Notes under the pieces: model-generated
The model's input: only the letters and a program-made list of their open reading frames with translations
Told to the model about the DNA's origin: nothing
Database searches by the model: none
Assembly (NCBI GenBank): GCA_963920635.1
Contig: OY987298.1
Location: 116,984,035 to 117,048,034, forward strand
From: Pseudeuparius sepicola
Lineage: Eukaryota; Arthropoda; Insecta; Coleoptera; Anthribidae
DNA length: 64,000 nt
Direction of reading: 5' to 3'
In this document: positions 33,960 through 43,905 of the stretch, piece after piece
How the letters are laid out: each line of letters opens with the position of its first letter
Numbering within the stretch: position 1 is the stretch's first letter
Position numbers and translations under genes: made by a program

Positions 33960-34390
33960 CCTGATTTATATCTAATTATCTTATACTAACTTCTTTTTGA
34001 ATAGCTGGCAATAATATTTTACTGAATTCCACTGAACATTCAGCAACACATCAGGTTGTCCGTCTTTCTTAGAATAAATGCCGATTCTTTCATATTTTGT
34101 CTATTTCTTACTTCTTTGAGAATAGGTTTGGACCTATCCCACAAATTGGATTTTGCCTTATATAATAATTTTTATGTTCCTTTAAACGAACATTAAATGG
34201 CTTACAAGTCTCCCCAACATAGAACTTTCTACATTTCATAAATGCAATTTTTTGAACTTTGCACATCATTAAATAAATGGTTTCGTTTTAACTAGCATCG
34301 ATCTTAATGTGTTTTTGCTTGTAAATATTGTTCTGACATTAAAACGATTGCCTATGCGTTTTAGTTTATCTGATAGTCCCGGAATATGAG
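33960..34390 (-). pseudogene. Penelope-like GIY-YIG endonuclease, minus copy A
   Basis: Minus strand: GLSDKLKRIGNRFNVRTIF, a linker, KFYVGETCKPFNVRLKEHKN (the YVGET...R...E segment of the GIY-YIG domain), then CGIGPNLFSKK. This is the endonuclease that primes Penelope-like integration. Frame breaks and partial loss of the KIPCEC part make it non-functional. An (AAT)n tract separates it from copy B, so A is a truncated tandem copy. Confidence 0.8.
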
Positions 34391-34489
34391 GAATAATAAT
34401 AATTATTATTAATCCTATAATTATTGTTACTAAAACAGTGTTCACATATTTTTGATTTAAAAATTTAATATTGCCTGATATAATATTTA

Positions 34490-34975
34490 CGTTCTTTTAT
34501 ACGAACATTATACGGCCTACAAGTCTCCCCAACATAGAACTTTTTACATTCACAAGGAATTTTATAAATGCAATTTTTTTGAACTATGTACATCATTAAA
34601 TGGTCTCGTCTTAACTATAGCACCGATTTTAATGTATTTTTGGATTTAAATACTGTTATGACATTAAAACGATTGCCTTTGCCTATGCGCTTTAGCTTAT
34701 CTGATAGTCCAGGAATATGATTTTATTAACATTGATATTTTGTTGGAAATCCTGAAAAAATTGCTCAAAAAATTCATTTGGATAACTATTCTTCTCAAGG
34801 ACATATATTTAATTTCCTCCTCAAATTTTGTGTTATTAGATCAAATCGTTTTAGCCCTGTAGTACAAACTTTTAATTACTCCTTTTTTAACACTAATATG
34901 ATGACTGGAGTTAAAATGGAGATATCTATCAGTATATGTAGGTTTTCTCTAGTTTCTTTACCTACTATCTGATTT
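34490..34975 (-). pseudogene. Penelope-like RT C-terminus plus GIY-YIG, minus copy B
   Basis: Minus strand from 34975: TDRYLHFNSSHHISVKKGVI (diagnostic Penelope-like RT tail), KSLYYRAKTI, then CLRRIVIQMNF-type sequence, GLSDKLKRIGNRF..., and IPCECKKFYVGETCRPYNVR (GIY-YIG with its Cys-rich lead). It ends around CEHCF/VNTVLVTIIG, just before copy A. Several stops and frameshifts. Confidence 0.8.
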
Positions 34976-35294
34976 CAGTACAAAAACATCTAATTAATGT
35001 AATATATTAATATTTTGAATGTCTAGGGTAAACTTAATAGAAGGTTCAATAATAACAATCAATTACCTTTCTTAGATGTTTCTATGCTGAAATCAAATAG
35101 TATGAACTAGTGCCCATAGAAAACCAACACATACTAATAGATATCTCCATTTTAACTCCAATCATCATATTAGTGTTAAAAAAGGAGTACCTTGTATGAC
35201 AGGGCTAAAACGATTTGTTCTAACAACACAATATTAAGAGGAAATTAAACATATAAAACATGTTCTTGAGAAGAATAGTTATCCTATTGAATTT

Positions 35295-37382
35295 TGTAAC
35301 GGAATTTTTTTGTTAAAACTCCGTTACTACGTTTTTAAATAATTATTATCAACCTTTGAACACAGTTTTAAGTATTTTGTTCTGAAATCCAAATTCGAAC
35401 CTTAATTCAGTCGAATATCAGTTCTCTAAACTTTTTTTGTGGTATCGATTTTTAGTGTGACGTAGTGAATACGAAACTATCTGTAATAATCCAAGGTACG
35501 TTGATTAGATTAGAGTACACTGTAATACATGTGGTAGGTCGTTCTGCTTGGTTCACCTGTAAGTTAGCGCTTAGATTCAAGTAATCTATTCAGAGTACAC
35601 TGGCTAGGTTGGTTCCAAAAACCAGTGTCGTCCATCCGTGTACGCAGAAATTCAATTTGAAGATCCTAACCGTATTATTCTGTGAGACCGTTGAGTGAGG
35701 GAATTCCCTCATTCAACGGTGAGACACTATAAAGTCGAAGTGTCGGCTGCCACTCGTCAGGTATAAAAATAACATCACGTGGTTTTCCAAGATTCTTTAT
35801 CTAACTTTATCGCCGGCCTGATGCTAGTTTTCGATTATTTTATGTGCATTTGTTGTGTAGATTAATTTGGTGAACCCGATTAACGGTATATTTTTTGATT
35901 TCATGTGAGTTGCCGGCCATTCAGTTTTTTGGAGTTTGAGAAGCCACCGACCATTTTCTAGGTCAAGGCGACGCGTGTTCGTGGAAATCTTGCATTTCCA
36001 TTTTCTTGGAACGAGGCACAGGACAGGAGCGGAGCACACTTTGCAGGTGAGTTTTTTGAGAAGGTTTCCTTTAGACATTTTTTTGGTTAATTCCAAAATT
36101 GAAAAACTCACCTGTGGCTCACTCCATTGCCCGACTATTTCTTGGGTAGAGTTAATCTCTACGCTTCTCTAGCACCTAATATCCCAGGAAATAGACGTGG
36201 CTATCTTCGTCCTGACCTGTGCAGTTCAAGTTAGTTTTAGTTTGTATTTCAGTATTTGTGGCGGTAAAATTCACGCGTCAACGCACATAATAAGTCTACC
36301 TGACGGAGGGCGCCTGTTTTTGTAATATCTTTATCGTTCTGAAGTAATTCTGGTCAAGATTAATAACGTAAATTTTTTTATCAGGTCACCCAGAGCAGCA
36401 TATTTTCATAGCTGATTCTGGCCAATAATTTTCGTGTTGTTTCAAGCAAATTTAAGTAATTTCCGAAACAATCGTGACCTCATATTTTTTATTCTGAACT
36501 TTCCAATTATCGTTAGTAAATTTATTTGAGCTCGCAACTAGCCAGATTAAGTGGTTTTTAATGAAAATATTATTAGGGGAAGATATTCATGAATATCGTT
36601 GAGGGTTATTGGTGTATATGGGATTTAACTTTTAAAATTTTAAGTCATAATTACTTATTAGTTGAATTTCTTTTGTAAACGAGCGGTATACTATATACTG
36701 ACAAGGCTTTAGCACTGCCTAATTCGCTTGAATTTATTTCATGCACGGTCTTCACGAGCAAACACCAGTAGACTGACTCTGTGAACACGTTCCTACAATC
36801 TGCAGACCACCAGCTGATACTGGGACAGCTGACCTGGCCAGGACCCTGAGACTTCGAGCTACCAACATCAACGCCACTATCACAGCTGGCAGACAGTTAA
36901 GTGGGGGTCGCAGTTTCATCGGGAACTTCTAACGAACTCAGTCGTAGACTACACGTCACCTCAAAAGAAGACGAACATTCATGTAAGGTGTTTCTTTAAC
37001 TAAAGCGTTCCATTCTTAAGATCGTACGTGCAAAAGACTAGATGTTGATTTGGTTGACGTGGACTCGTCTCGAGCAGTGCTAAGTTTTTTGGAATTTCCC
37101 AATCATTTTGAAGCAACTCACCTCGCCTTAATTTTATAATAATTTACAGTTAATCCATTTAAATTAATTGTAATCCTGTCTGACAATTTATTTGTAAAAC
37201 ATTTCATTTATATTTAATTTTTTTAATTTCAACTTGTCATTCAAATTTTTTTATTGTTTTAACAATTCACAAATGGTTCAAATAAACAACCATTGTAATT
37301 GTTTTCAAATGTGTGTTTTATTTCAAGTATCATAACGAGTCATATAACCAACTTCGATAGCCGGGCCGAAGTTGTCGTTATA
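35295..37382 (+). mobile_element. Solo LTR (2,088 bp) inside the Penelope copy
   Basis: Begins TGTAACG and ends CGTTATA (a decayed TG...CA inverted end), flanked by ATTT on both sides (35291-35294 and 37383-37386). Removing it plus one ATTT restores GAATTTGTTGAGC, matching GAATTTTTTGAGC in the minus Penelope copy, so the insertion is proven by comparison. TATAAAG (35728), an initiator-like GTCAGGT (35756) and AATAAA (37281) fit U3-R-U5. No internal region or second LTR exists, so it is a solo LTR or a compact non-autonomous element. Orientation follows the promoter order. Confidence 0.8.
35687..35720. promoter_or_regulatory. 34-bp palindrome just upstream of the LTR TATA box
   Basis: ACCGTTGA-TGAGG mirrored around GAATTC with one mismatch pair, ending 7 bp before TATAAAG at 35728. 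The position suggests a regulator-binding site or a boundary hairpin; this is inference. Confidence 0.65.
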
Positions 37383-37965
37383 ATTTGTTGAGCAAGTTTT
37401 TTTAGGCTTTCCAATAAAATAACAATGCTAATAGAATCAGAGAATAAATATAGTGGACCGACAAGTAAATTTAATTATTCCTTATATTCCTGTATTCCTG
37501 GACTACCAGATAAGCTAAAACGCATAGGCAATCGTTTTAATGTCAAAACAGTATTTAAAACCAAAAATACATTAAGATCGATGCTAGTTAAAACGAGACC
37601 ATTTAATGATATACAAAGTTAAAAATGGATTTAAAAAATTCCTTTTGAATGTGGAGGGGAGACTTGTAGGCCATTTAATGTTCGTTTAAAAGAACATAAA
37701 AGTTACATTAAGCAAAATCAAATTTTTAAGTCAAAAATATGTTAACACTCTTTTAGTAACAATCATAGGATTTTGTGGGATAGGTCCAAACCAACTCTCA
37801 AAGAAGTAGGAAATAGACGAAAAATTAAAATCAGCATTTATTCAAGGAAATACGGACAACTGTGTTGCTGAATGTTCAGTGGAATTCAGTAAAATAGTAT
37901 TGCCAGTTATTCAAATAGAAGTTATTATAGATAATTAGATACAATACAGGGTACAATATCAGGTG

Positions 37966-38153
37966 GCTAGGTTATTGTTTCTGTTGTCATGGCATTTTAA
38001 CTCGACATTATTTATTAATCTGTCATTTCACTTTGACGTGACGTGATCTTTGAGAAAGGAGGAAGATTTGTTCTGCAAAAGGTCAGGAAACAAATTTGTT
38101 GAAGTTATTTTTTAATTCAAAGTTTCGTCCATTTACTATTGAAGTTGTGAATT
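37966..38153 (+). repeat. Repeat X, right part before the satellite element
   Basis: GTGGCTAGGTTATTGTTTCT onward matches the inverted copy at 29600-29815. Interrupted at 38154 and resumes at 40731. Confidence 0.8.
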
Positions 38154-40730
38154 GGTAAATTTCTATTATACGTACCCACGACCGATTTTAATGAAATTTT
38201 GTACACTTACGTATATTGAGGTGTAGATTACGAAAATCAAAACGAAATTTGGGGCTGTGGCTTAGTTTTCCAGTTACATCTTTGTAAATCGATGTTTTTT
38301 CAGGGTACTTGTATTACAAACCGCCTGTATTGTTTTCAGCTGGTCTATGATTTTTGACGCATGTCACTGTCACCACAAAACATCTACCACCAATACCAAT
38401 GTCACCACAAAGATAGGTTAGATTTTAGATTATTTTCAAAAAATAAAACATATCATAAGGAGTTCCGGTACAATTGTGAACAAAAACTGGTCTATATCAG
38501 CTACATAAATTGAATTATCAAATACATGCTGTGAAAATATCTAATCAAGAAAAAATGGTTATGCATTGTGATGGCTTTTAACAATATTTGCTTTCGAAAA
38601 GGACTTGTCAAATTGAAGATTTTTAATGTGGGCTTAGAAGCTTAGCTCGAACTCCTAATAGTAAATGGCAGTGGCTATTTATACGTCCGACATATAATAC
38701 AAGTCGGTATACGTCTTGCGCTCTCACTGGCGAGTTGAGTCACGTGACTTCTTTGCACGTACATTTAACTCCACACACGTCCGACGTAAACTTATTAAGA
38801 TATGTCGAAACTGCATTTTTCTCAAGCACCTTTGCAATAAGGTGGTAAGTATGCCCTCCTTTTTGGGGGATAGGCGCTGCCATATGAAAAAAGAAGGGGA
38901 CATTCGCATCATATTGTGGCAGTTCGGCAGCGATGCGTGCTGCTGTATGAAAAGAAGAAGTCACGTGGGTATGTCCCCTTTTTTTTATACAGCAGCGTCC
39001 ATCGTTGCTGATTACCACAATAAGGGATATATGCCCCTTCTTTTTTCGTACGGCAGCGCCCATCGTTGCCGAATGCCCTGTAACGGGCGTATGCCCCCTT
39101 CTTTTTTCATACGGCAGCGCCCATCATTGCCGATTGCCACCATAGGGGCGCATGCCCCCTTCTTTTTTCATACGGCAGCGCCCATCATTGCCGATTGCCA
39201 CCATAGGGGCGCATGCCCTGTAAGGGGCGTATGCCCCCTTCTTTTCTCATACGGCAGCGCCCATCGTTGCTATAACTGCAACTATGACAATGATAGGCGT
39301 TGCCCATCGTTGCTAAGTGCAACTACAATAGCAATGGGCGCTGCCGTATAAATAAAGAAGGGGGCATGCGCCCCTGCGGTGGCAGTTTGCAACGATGGGC
39401 GCTGCCGTATGAAAAAAGAAGGCGGCATACGCCCCTCACAGGGCATTTGGCAACGATGGGCGCTGCTGTATGAAAAAAGAAAGGGGCATGCGCCCCTATG
39501 GTGGTAGTCGGGAATGATGGGCGCTGCCGTATGAAAAAAGAAGAGGCATACGCCCCTCACAGGGCATTCGGCAACGATGGGAGCTGCCGTATGAACGAAG
39601 AAGGGGCATGCGCCCCTATGGTGGCAGTCGGCAATTATGAGCGCTGCCGTATGAAAAAAGAAGGGGGCATACGCCCCTTACAGGGCGTTAGGCAATGATG
39701 GGCGCTGCCGTATGAAAAAAGAAGGAGGCATGCGCCCCTATGGTGGCAGTCGGCAATGATGGGCGCCGCCGTATGAAAAAAGAAGGGGACATACGCCCCT
39801 TACTGGGTATTCGGCAACGATGGGCGCTGCCGTATGAAAAAGAAGGGGGAATATGCCCCTTACGATGTCATTCAACAACAATGATTGCTTCCATATGAAA
39901 ACAAAATAAGCATATACCCTATTTTACGTCAGTCTGCCAAAATGTAGACATCAAAGAATGCAGAGTAAAATTATACCAGAATACAATTAAAAGATCATGC
40001 TAAATTTAAAATCTTGGGTTTGCCACAATTTCATTCCTAAAAATGTAATATAACAAATAAATATTGACAAATAAACAATGTAATAAATTCCTATAGGTAC
40101 TACTTAATATTTTTTCGAAAATATTAAAATAAATAAAATATAAAATATTGTTGCAAGTTCATCCTCTTTTTTCTATGTACGAAAAACTTACAGGGAAAAC
40201 TGCAGGAAAATCCACAAAAATTAATTAAACAATCGAATTTGCTTCGATTTGAATTCAAAATTTGAAAGTTGGCCTTGGGGCCAAGCAGTGTCACCAACCA
40301 AACATTGAAGACAAAAATATTCAGTGAAACAGAATTTACGAAGAAGAAGAAAATAAAATGTCAATTTTATACGTAATTTATAATTTACCATAAAATAATA
40401 AAACACACATCGACTGCATATAAACAAAACGCAGGTTTTTCAATAAAATATATTTTATAATAATATAAATCCATTAGGTACAATACTGATCACTCATGTG
40501 CTGCAATGTCAAAAATGTGGTAAAAATAATAAAACATAAAACAGCTGAGACCAATACAGGCGGTTTGTAATACAAGTACCCTAAAAAAACATCGATTTAC
40601 AAAGATGTAACTGGAAAACTAAGCCTCAGCCCCAAATTTCGTTTTGATTTTCGTAATCTACACCTCAATATACGTAAGTGTACAAAATTTCATTAAAATC
40701 GGTCGTGTGTACGTATAATAGAAATTTACC
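38154..40730. mobile_element. TIR element carrying a GC-rich satellite, perfect 8-bp TSD
   Basis: 2,577 bp. Starts GGTAAATTTCTATTATACGT and ends with its complement. TIRs are about 189 bp (38154-38342 and 40542-40730). TGTGAATT flanks both sides exactly (38146-38153, 40731-40738). Removing the element restores repeat X as seen at 19230 and 51640. No transposase: the interior is AT-rich flanks around a 1-kb palindromic minisatellite. The 8-bp TSD fits hAT, P or a related superfamily, but the long TIR and GG...CC ends are not typical hAT; P-type is possible. Superfamily unresolved. Confidence 0.85.
38850..39885. repeat. GC-rich minisatellite, 61-bp monomer, 122-bp higher-order unit
   Basis: In the right half GGGCGCTGCCGTATGAAAAA recurs with spacings 61, 61, 61, 60, 60, 61, 61, 61 from 39336 to 39822. 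Monomers alternate: type A has TACGCCCC..ACAGGGCATTCGG, type B has TGCGCCCCTATGGTGGCAGT, giving a 122-bp dimer. The left half (39030-39290) is the same array inverted, meeting near 39290-39335. At 38850-38990 monomers of both orientations are mixed. Each monomer contains the small inverted repeat GGGGCAT-C/A-CGCCCC. GC content far exceeds the surroundings. Confidence 0.9.
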
Positions 40731-40865
40731 TGTGAATTTTTCAGGCGAGTTGAAAAAGTTGTTTTTTAATCAGTTTGGTGGCGAAAAAAACAATTAAAAA
40801 TTAAATGGATGTTTACATTGCAAATAAATTTCCGAAAATATTTATTCTCTTCACTTTTATGAGCC
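40731..40865 (+). repeat. Repeat X, terminal part after the satellite element
   Basis: Continues X: GAAAAAGTTGTTTTTTAATC, then AATTAAAAATTAAATGGATG. Confidence 0.8.
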
Positions 40866-41021
40866 CAAAATAAATTTCAAAGATCAGGTCAACTAGGGAT
40901 TTTGTTTTGTTGTTTGTTTTGCAGATTCTCGATTATCTGTACAATTTGCATTGTTCTAAAATAAGGAAAAAGTATAGATTAAAAAAAATGGATTTTATTA
41001 TCGTTTTTAATAATAGTTATT

Positions 41022-41147
41022 TATGTACCAAGGCACTGAAGTTCAACTTTATATGACTCATGTGGAATTTAGTTGCCGAGGCCTCTGGCTGAGGCCAATA
41101 AACCACATGAGTCATAAAAAGAACTTCAGTGCCGAGGTACATACATA
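41022..41147. repeat. Fold-back around a GC-rich core
   Basis: Arms TATGTACC-AGGCACTGAAGTTC and GAACTTCAGTGCCGAGGTACA, plus inner ATGACTCATGTGG / CCACATGAGTCAT and a GCCGAGGCCTCTGGCTGAGGC centre. Same family as 18600-18735. Confidence 0.8.
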
Positions 41148-41500
41148 CTATATTTTTTTGAAATCGGAAAAAAAAAATTATTGGGCAAATAAATAATAAT
41201 AAGGGATCACCCGTCCATGAACCGCATACGCGCGGCGTTGCTTGACTTTGACGTTCACTCTACCTAGGTCAAATATGACAAAGACACGGCGGCTTCGAAC
41301 AGAAAAACCAAACTGCTGCTTGTTGTGCAGCCTCCATAATAAATCTATTGATATTCAAACCTACTGAAATATTTATAACGATAGATTGCGCTGCTATAGG
41401 TAACAATTTCGCAATGTGTACGAATAGTAAAATGGGCCTTTATTGGCCGGGTTTTGAATATTTGGTCACTTTTAACGGGCGATGGCTCCGCGTCTGACGT
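41148..41500. other. Unassigned
   Basis: Some CG-rich words near 41220-41290. No gene recognised. Confidence 0.35.
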
Positions 41501-41504
41501 TTGA

Positions 41505-41640
41505 TATTTACATCTCGCCAAGGCCTACTCATTGAAAAAATCGTACAATAATGGGTTACTTCAGTGCCGATTTCTGAGGTTTTAATGACGATTTTGAGAC
41601 ACTTCACTGCCGATTTCAAGAAATTTATATTTATCTTACT
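41505..41640 (+). repeat. Repeat Z-related block
   Basis: Close copy of 14040-14180 (see that entry). Confidence 0.75.
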
Positions 41641-42201
41641 GAATACTTAAATTTATTTAGAACATGATGAAAAATTTGTAAAAAAGTTAAATTTTAATAG
41701 GTTTGAGTCCAATAATAATAATATCTAATACATTTCTTCTTGAATTTGAGAACAATGAAAATTGGTTTTAAGTAGGTAATCCTCAATGACTCTGTAGTCA
41801 GTTTTTACAGACCAAAAAAAAAACAATATATAGTTTTTTAAATGTGCATTTTGAAAACCTAGCTAACAAAACAAAATCTTATCACAATCGGTCGACAAAT
41901 AAAGATTTTACAAAGGTGATAAGCCCTTAATATGGACACACTGTATATAAATCGATCGTCCGAAAAGCTTAATTTGATTCTTGGTTCTCGATAAGGACGA
42001 TTTGTGTCCCCCCACTTTGCATTAAATTAGGGTTGAATGTTGAATACATAACAAAAAGCTCAGGGACTTCTGCAATGATACAGGGTTATTTACTAGAATT
42101 GACCCCCCACCTAACTTTTTTGTCTTTTAAGATAAAAGGGTGATTCAACAAACAAAATCAATGGTTCGGCGAATACTTTTTTATGCCATGACCGTTTAGT
42201 G
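41641..42201. other. AT-rich unassigned stretch
   Basis: An AATAATAATA tract near 41710. Nothing else recognised. Confidence 0.35.
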
Positions 42202-42265
42202 TACAGGGTGTTCCAAAAAACTAGGACCAATGGCAACTTAATTTTTTTAAATGGAACACCCTGTA
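42202..42265. mobile_element. 64-bp hairpin with TACAGGGTGTTCC ends
   Basis: TACAGGGTGTTCCA and TGGAACACCCTGTA around a ~35-bp AT-rich spacer. Looks like a fully deleted remnant keeping only the termini of a TACAGGGTG fold-back. Confidence 0.7.
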
Positions 42266-42533
42266 TATTATTGGTTTTTTGAAATCTGCTCATCAAGGCA
42301 ATCAAAATGATATTAAATTAAAATTTCTCATTTCTCTCAATTTCCCTTCTTCATTTTTCTCTGAAATTATAAAATAACCCCATTTGCTTTTCCAAAGAGT
42401 AAATATACTTGCCAACTGTCAATAATTATTACTATAATTTGGCATTTGCCTTCCATGGCAATCTATGACCCAAGGAGTAATCCCTCACAAAAAAGGCTCA
42501 GTTCTGAATGAATGGTTGGAGTAAACATAACAT
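42266..42533. other. Unassigned spacer
   Basis: No features recognised. Confidence 0.35.
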
Positions 42534-43238
42534 ATAGTGTGTCCCAATTTGATACTGGACACTTCAGAAATATATGAAGGGCAATTAAAACAAATGGTCT
42601 CTATTTTTTTATTGGTAGTTCCAAGGGAAAGTATCTCATAGGCGGTAGTATTTGGATGGGGTAATTATTTCATGGTCTGCTATGATTTTTTAAAATAGCA
42701 AATTTTCAAGAAATCCCATTAGGGATTTTTTTACGACAAAATGGTATTAAGAAAACTTGTTCAGAATGAAAAACTGAGTGGATTCGCAAAATTTTAAAAG
42801 TCTAGGCCTACTTTGATTTTTAGATTTATCTCCCACTTTTTTCTTAAAAAAGTGTCCTTTTTGGAGATTTCACGTCAAAATTTTATTTTTTCACGATAAT
42901 CAAGTTTCCTTAATTATATTTTGACGTAAAAGCTCAAGAAAGGACATATTTCCGAGAAAAAAGGGGAAGAAAAAGACGAAAAGATAAAAATCAAAGTAGG
43001 CCTAGACTTTTGAAATTTTGCAAATCTACTCACTTTTTTATTCTGAACAAGTTTCCTTAATAACATTTTGTCATTAAAAATCCCTAACAGGGTTTCTTGA
43101 GAATTTGCTATTTTAAAAAATCCTAGCAGGCCATGAAATAAACTACCCCATCCAAATACCACCGCCTACGAGATTACTCTCCCTTGGTACTACCAATATA
43201 TTTCCGAGGTGTCCAATCTCAAATTGGGACACACTGTA
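42534..43238. mobile_element. Fold-back F3
   Basis: 705 bp. Ends TATAGTGTGTCCCAATTTGA and, complemented, TACAGTGTGTCCCAATTTGA. Arms run nearly to the centre (about 42880), with blocks such as AAAGTCTAGGCCTAC and its complement at 43000-43013. Confidence 0.85.
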
Positions 43239-43685
43239 TACAGTCTGATCATTTAAGTGTGCAACATATGGGATTTTTTTTATTAATTGCACAACGAAAA
43301 TACAAATATTCCCGAAAGTTGGTGCATGTTCGAAAATCATATTAGGCGCACTTAGAATGGTTGCAAGTCAAACAGCATACAGGGTAGGTAAAAAAATATA
43401 AAAATTGTACAAGAGTAAAGTACCCTTATTTTAGAAAATTCAGCAAAATTAAAAGTTATGCATAAAAACAAAAACAAGGCCTCCTAAGAAAAAAAATATT
43501 TTTATTACTCTTGTGCAATTTTTATTTTTTTTTACGTGCCCTGTATGCTGTTTGACTTGCAACCATTCTAAGTGCATCTAATATGATCATTGAACATGCA
43601 TCAACCTTCGGCAATGTCTGTATTTTGGTTGTGCAATTAATAAAAAAAAGTCCCATATGTTGCACACTTAAATGACCACACTGTA
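43239..43685. mobile_element. Fold-back F4, abutting F3
   Basis: 447 bp. Ends TACAGTCTGATCATTTAAGT and, complemented, TACAGTGTGGTCATTTAAGT. An internal AGCATACAGGG / CCTGTATGCT pair is also present. It starts at the base after F3 ends, sharing the TA step, so one inserted at the other's TA duplication. Confidence 0.85.
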
Positions 43686-43905
43686 TACTTCGTTGGAATC
43701 AGAAAAATGCGTGGAATTCCATAATCCAAAAATATATAGGATATTCAATTTAAAAAAACGTAAGTTATGTCTGCCAGTGCTTTCTAGAACACACTGTATA
43801 GGGTCCAATAGCGTCACAAAAAACTTTGTATTAAAATCTAGAAGTTTTGAAAAAAAATTTTTTTTCACCTCAAAAACCAGCAAGTTAAGGGGGTGAGCCA
43901 CCCTG
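43686..43905. other. Spacer, possible element remnant ending CCACCCTGTA
   Basis: Contains AACACACTGTATAGGG near 43790 and ends GAGCCACCCTGTA directly against F5. Probably a decayed member of the same group. Confidence 0.45.

Larger units (their letters stand above)
33933..37965. mobile_element. Inverted pair of Penelope-like elements, nested in repeat X
   Basis: Two partial Penelope-like elements point outward from about 35000. The outer ends are mirror images (GATATTGTACCCTG near 33958; CAGGGTACAATATCA near 37950). They split repeat X between TCTATGG and GGTGGCTAGG, compared with the intact 29755-29815 copy. A few bases of target (CCGCACC) appear inverted at the left junction. Inverted or tandem truncated copies are characteristic of this class. 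Each arm encodes the RT C-terminus (YLHFNSNHH block) and a GIY-YIG endonuclease, all broken. Confidence 0.85.
35040..37965 (+). pseudogene. Penelope-like RT C-terminus plus GIY-YIG, plus copy, split by an LTR
   Basis: Plus strand: HTNRYLHFNSNHHISVKKGV (about 35125-35190), then MTGLKRFVLTTQY to about 35290. The solo LTR interrupts here. Reading resumes at 37387 (FVEQVFLGFPIK), with CIPGLPDKLKRIGNRFNVKT at 37485-37545 and KNTLRSMLVKTRPFNDIQS. A shifted GIY-YIG piece (GETCRPFNVRLKEHKSYIKQ equivalent) lies at 37660-37715, and a WDRSKPTLKEVGNRRKI-like tail follows to 37960. Part of the GIY-YIG centre (KFYV) is deleted. Non-functional. Confidence 0.8.

Noticed and set aside
38716..39351. 211-residue open frame through the GC-rich satellite
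   Set aside because: The frame exists because monomers are GC-rich and near a multiple of three when combined; the translation is a repeat of the satellite and starts in non-repeat sequence. Not reported as a gene.
39282..39698. Other open frames on both strands of the satellite
   Set aside because: By-products of the tandem repeat in other frames.
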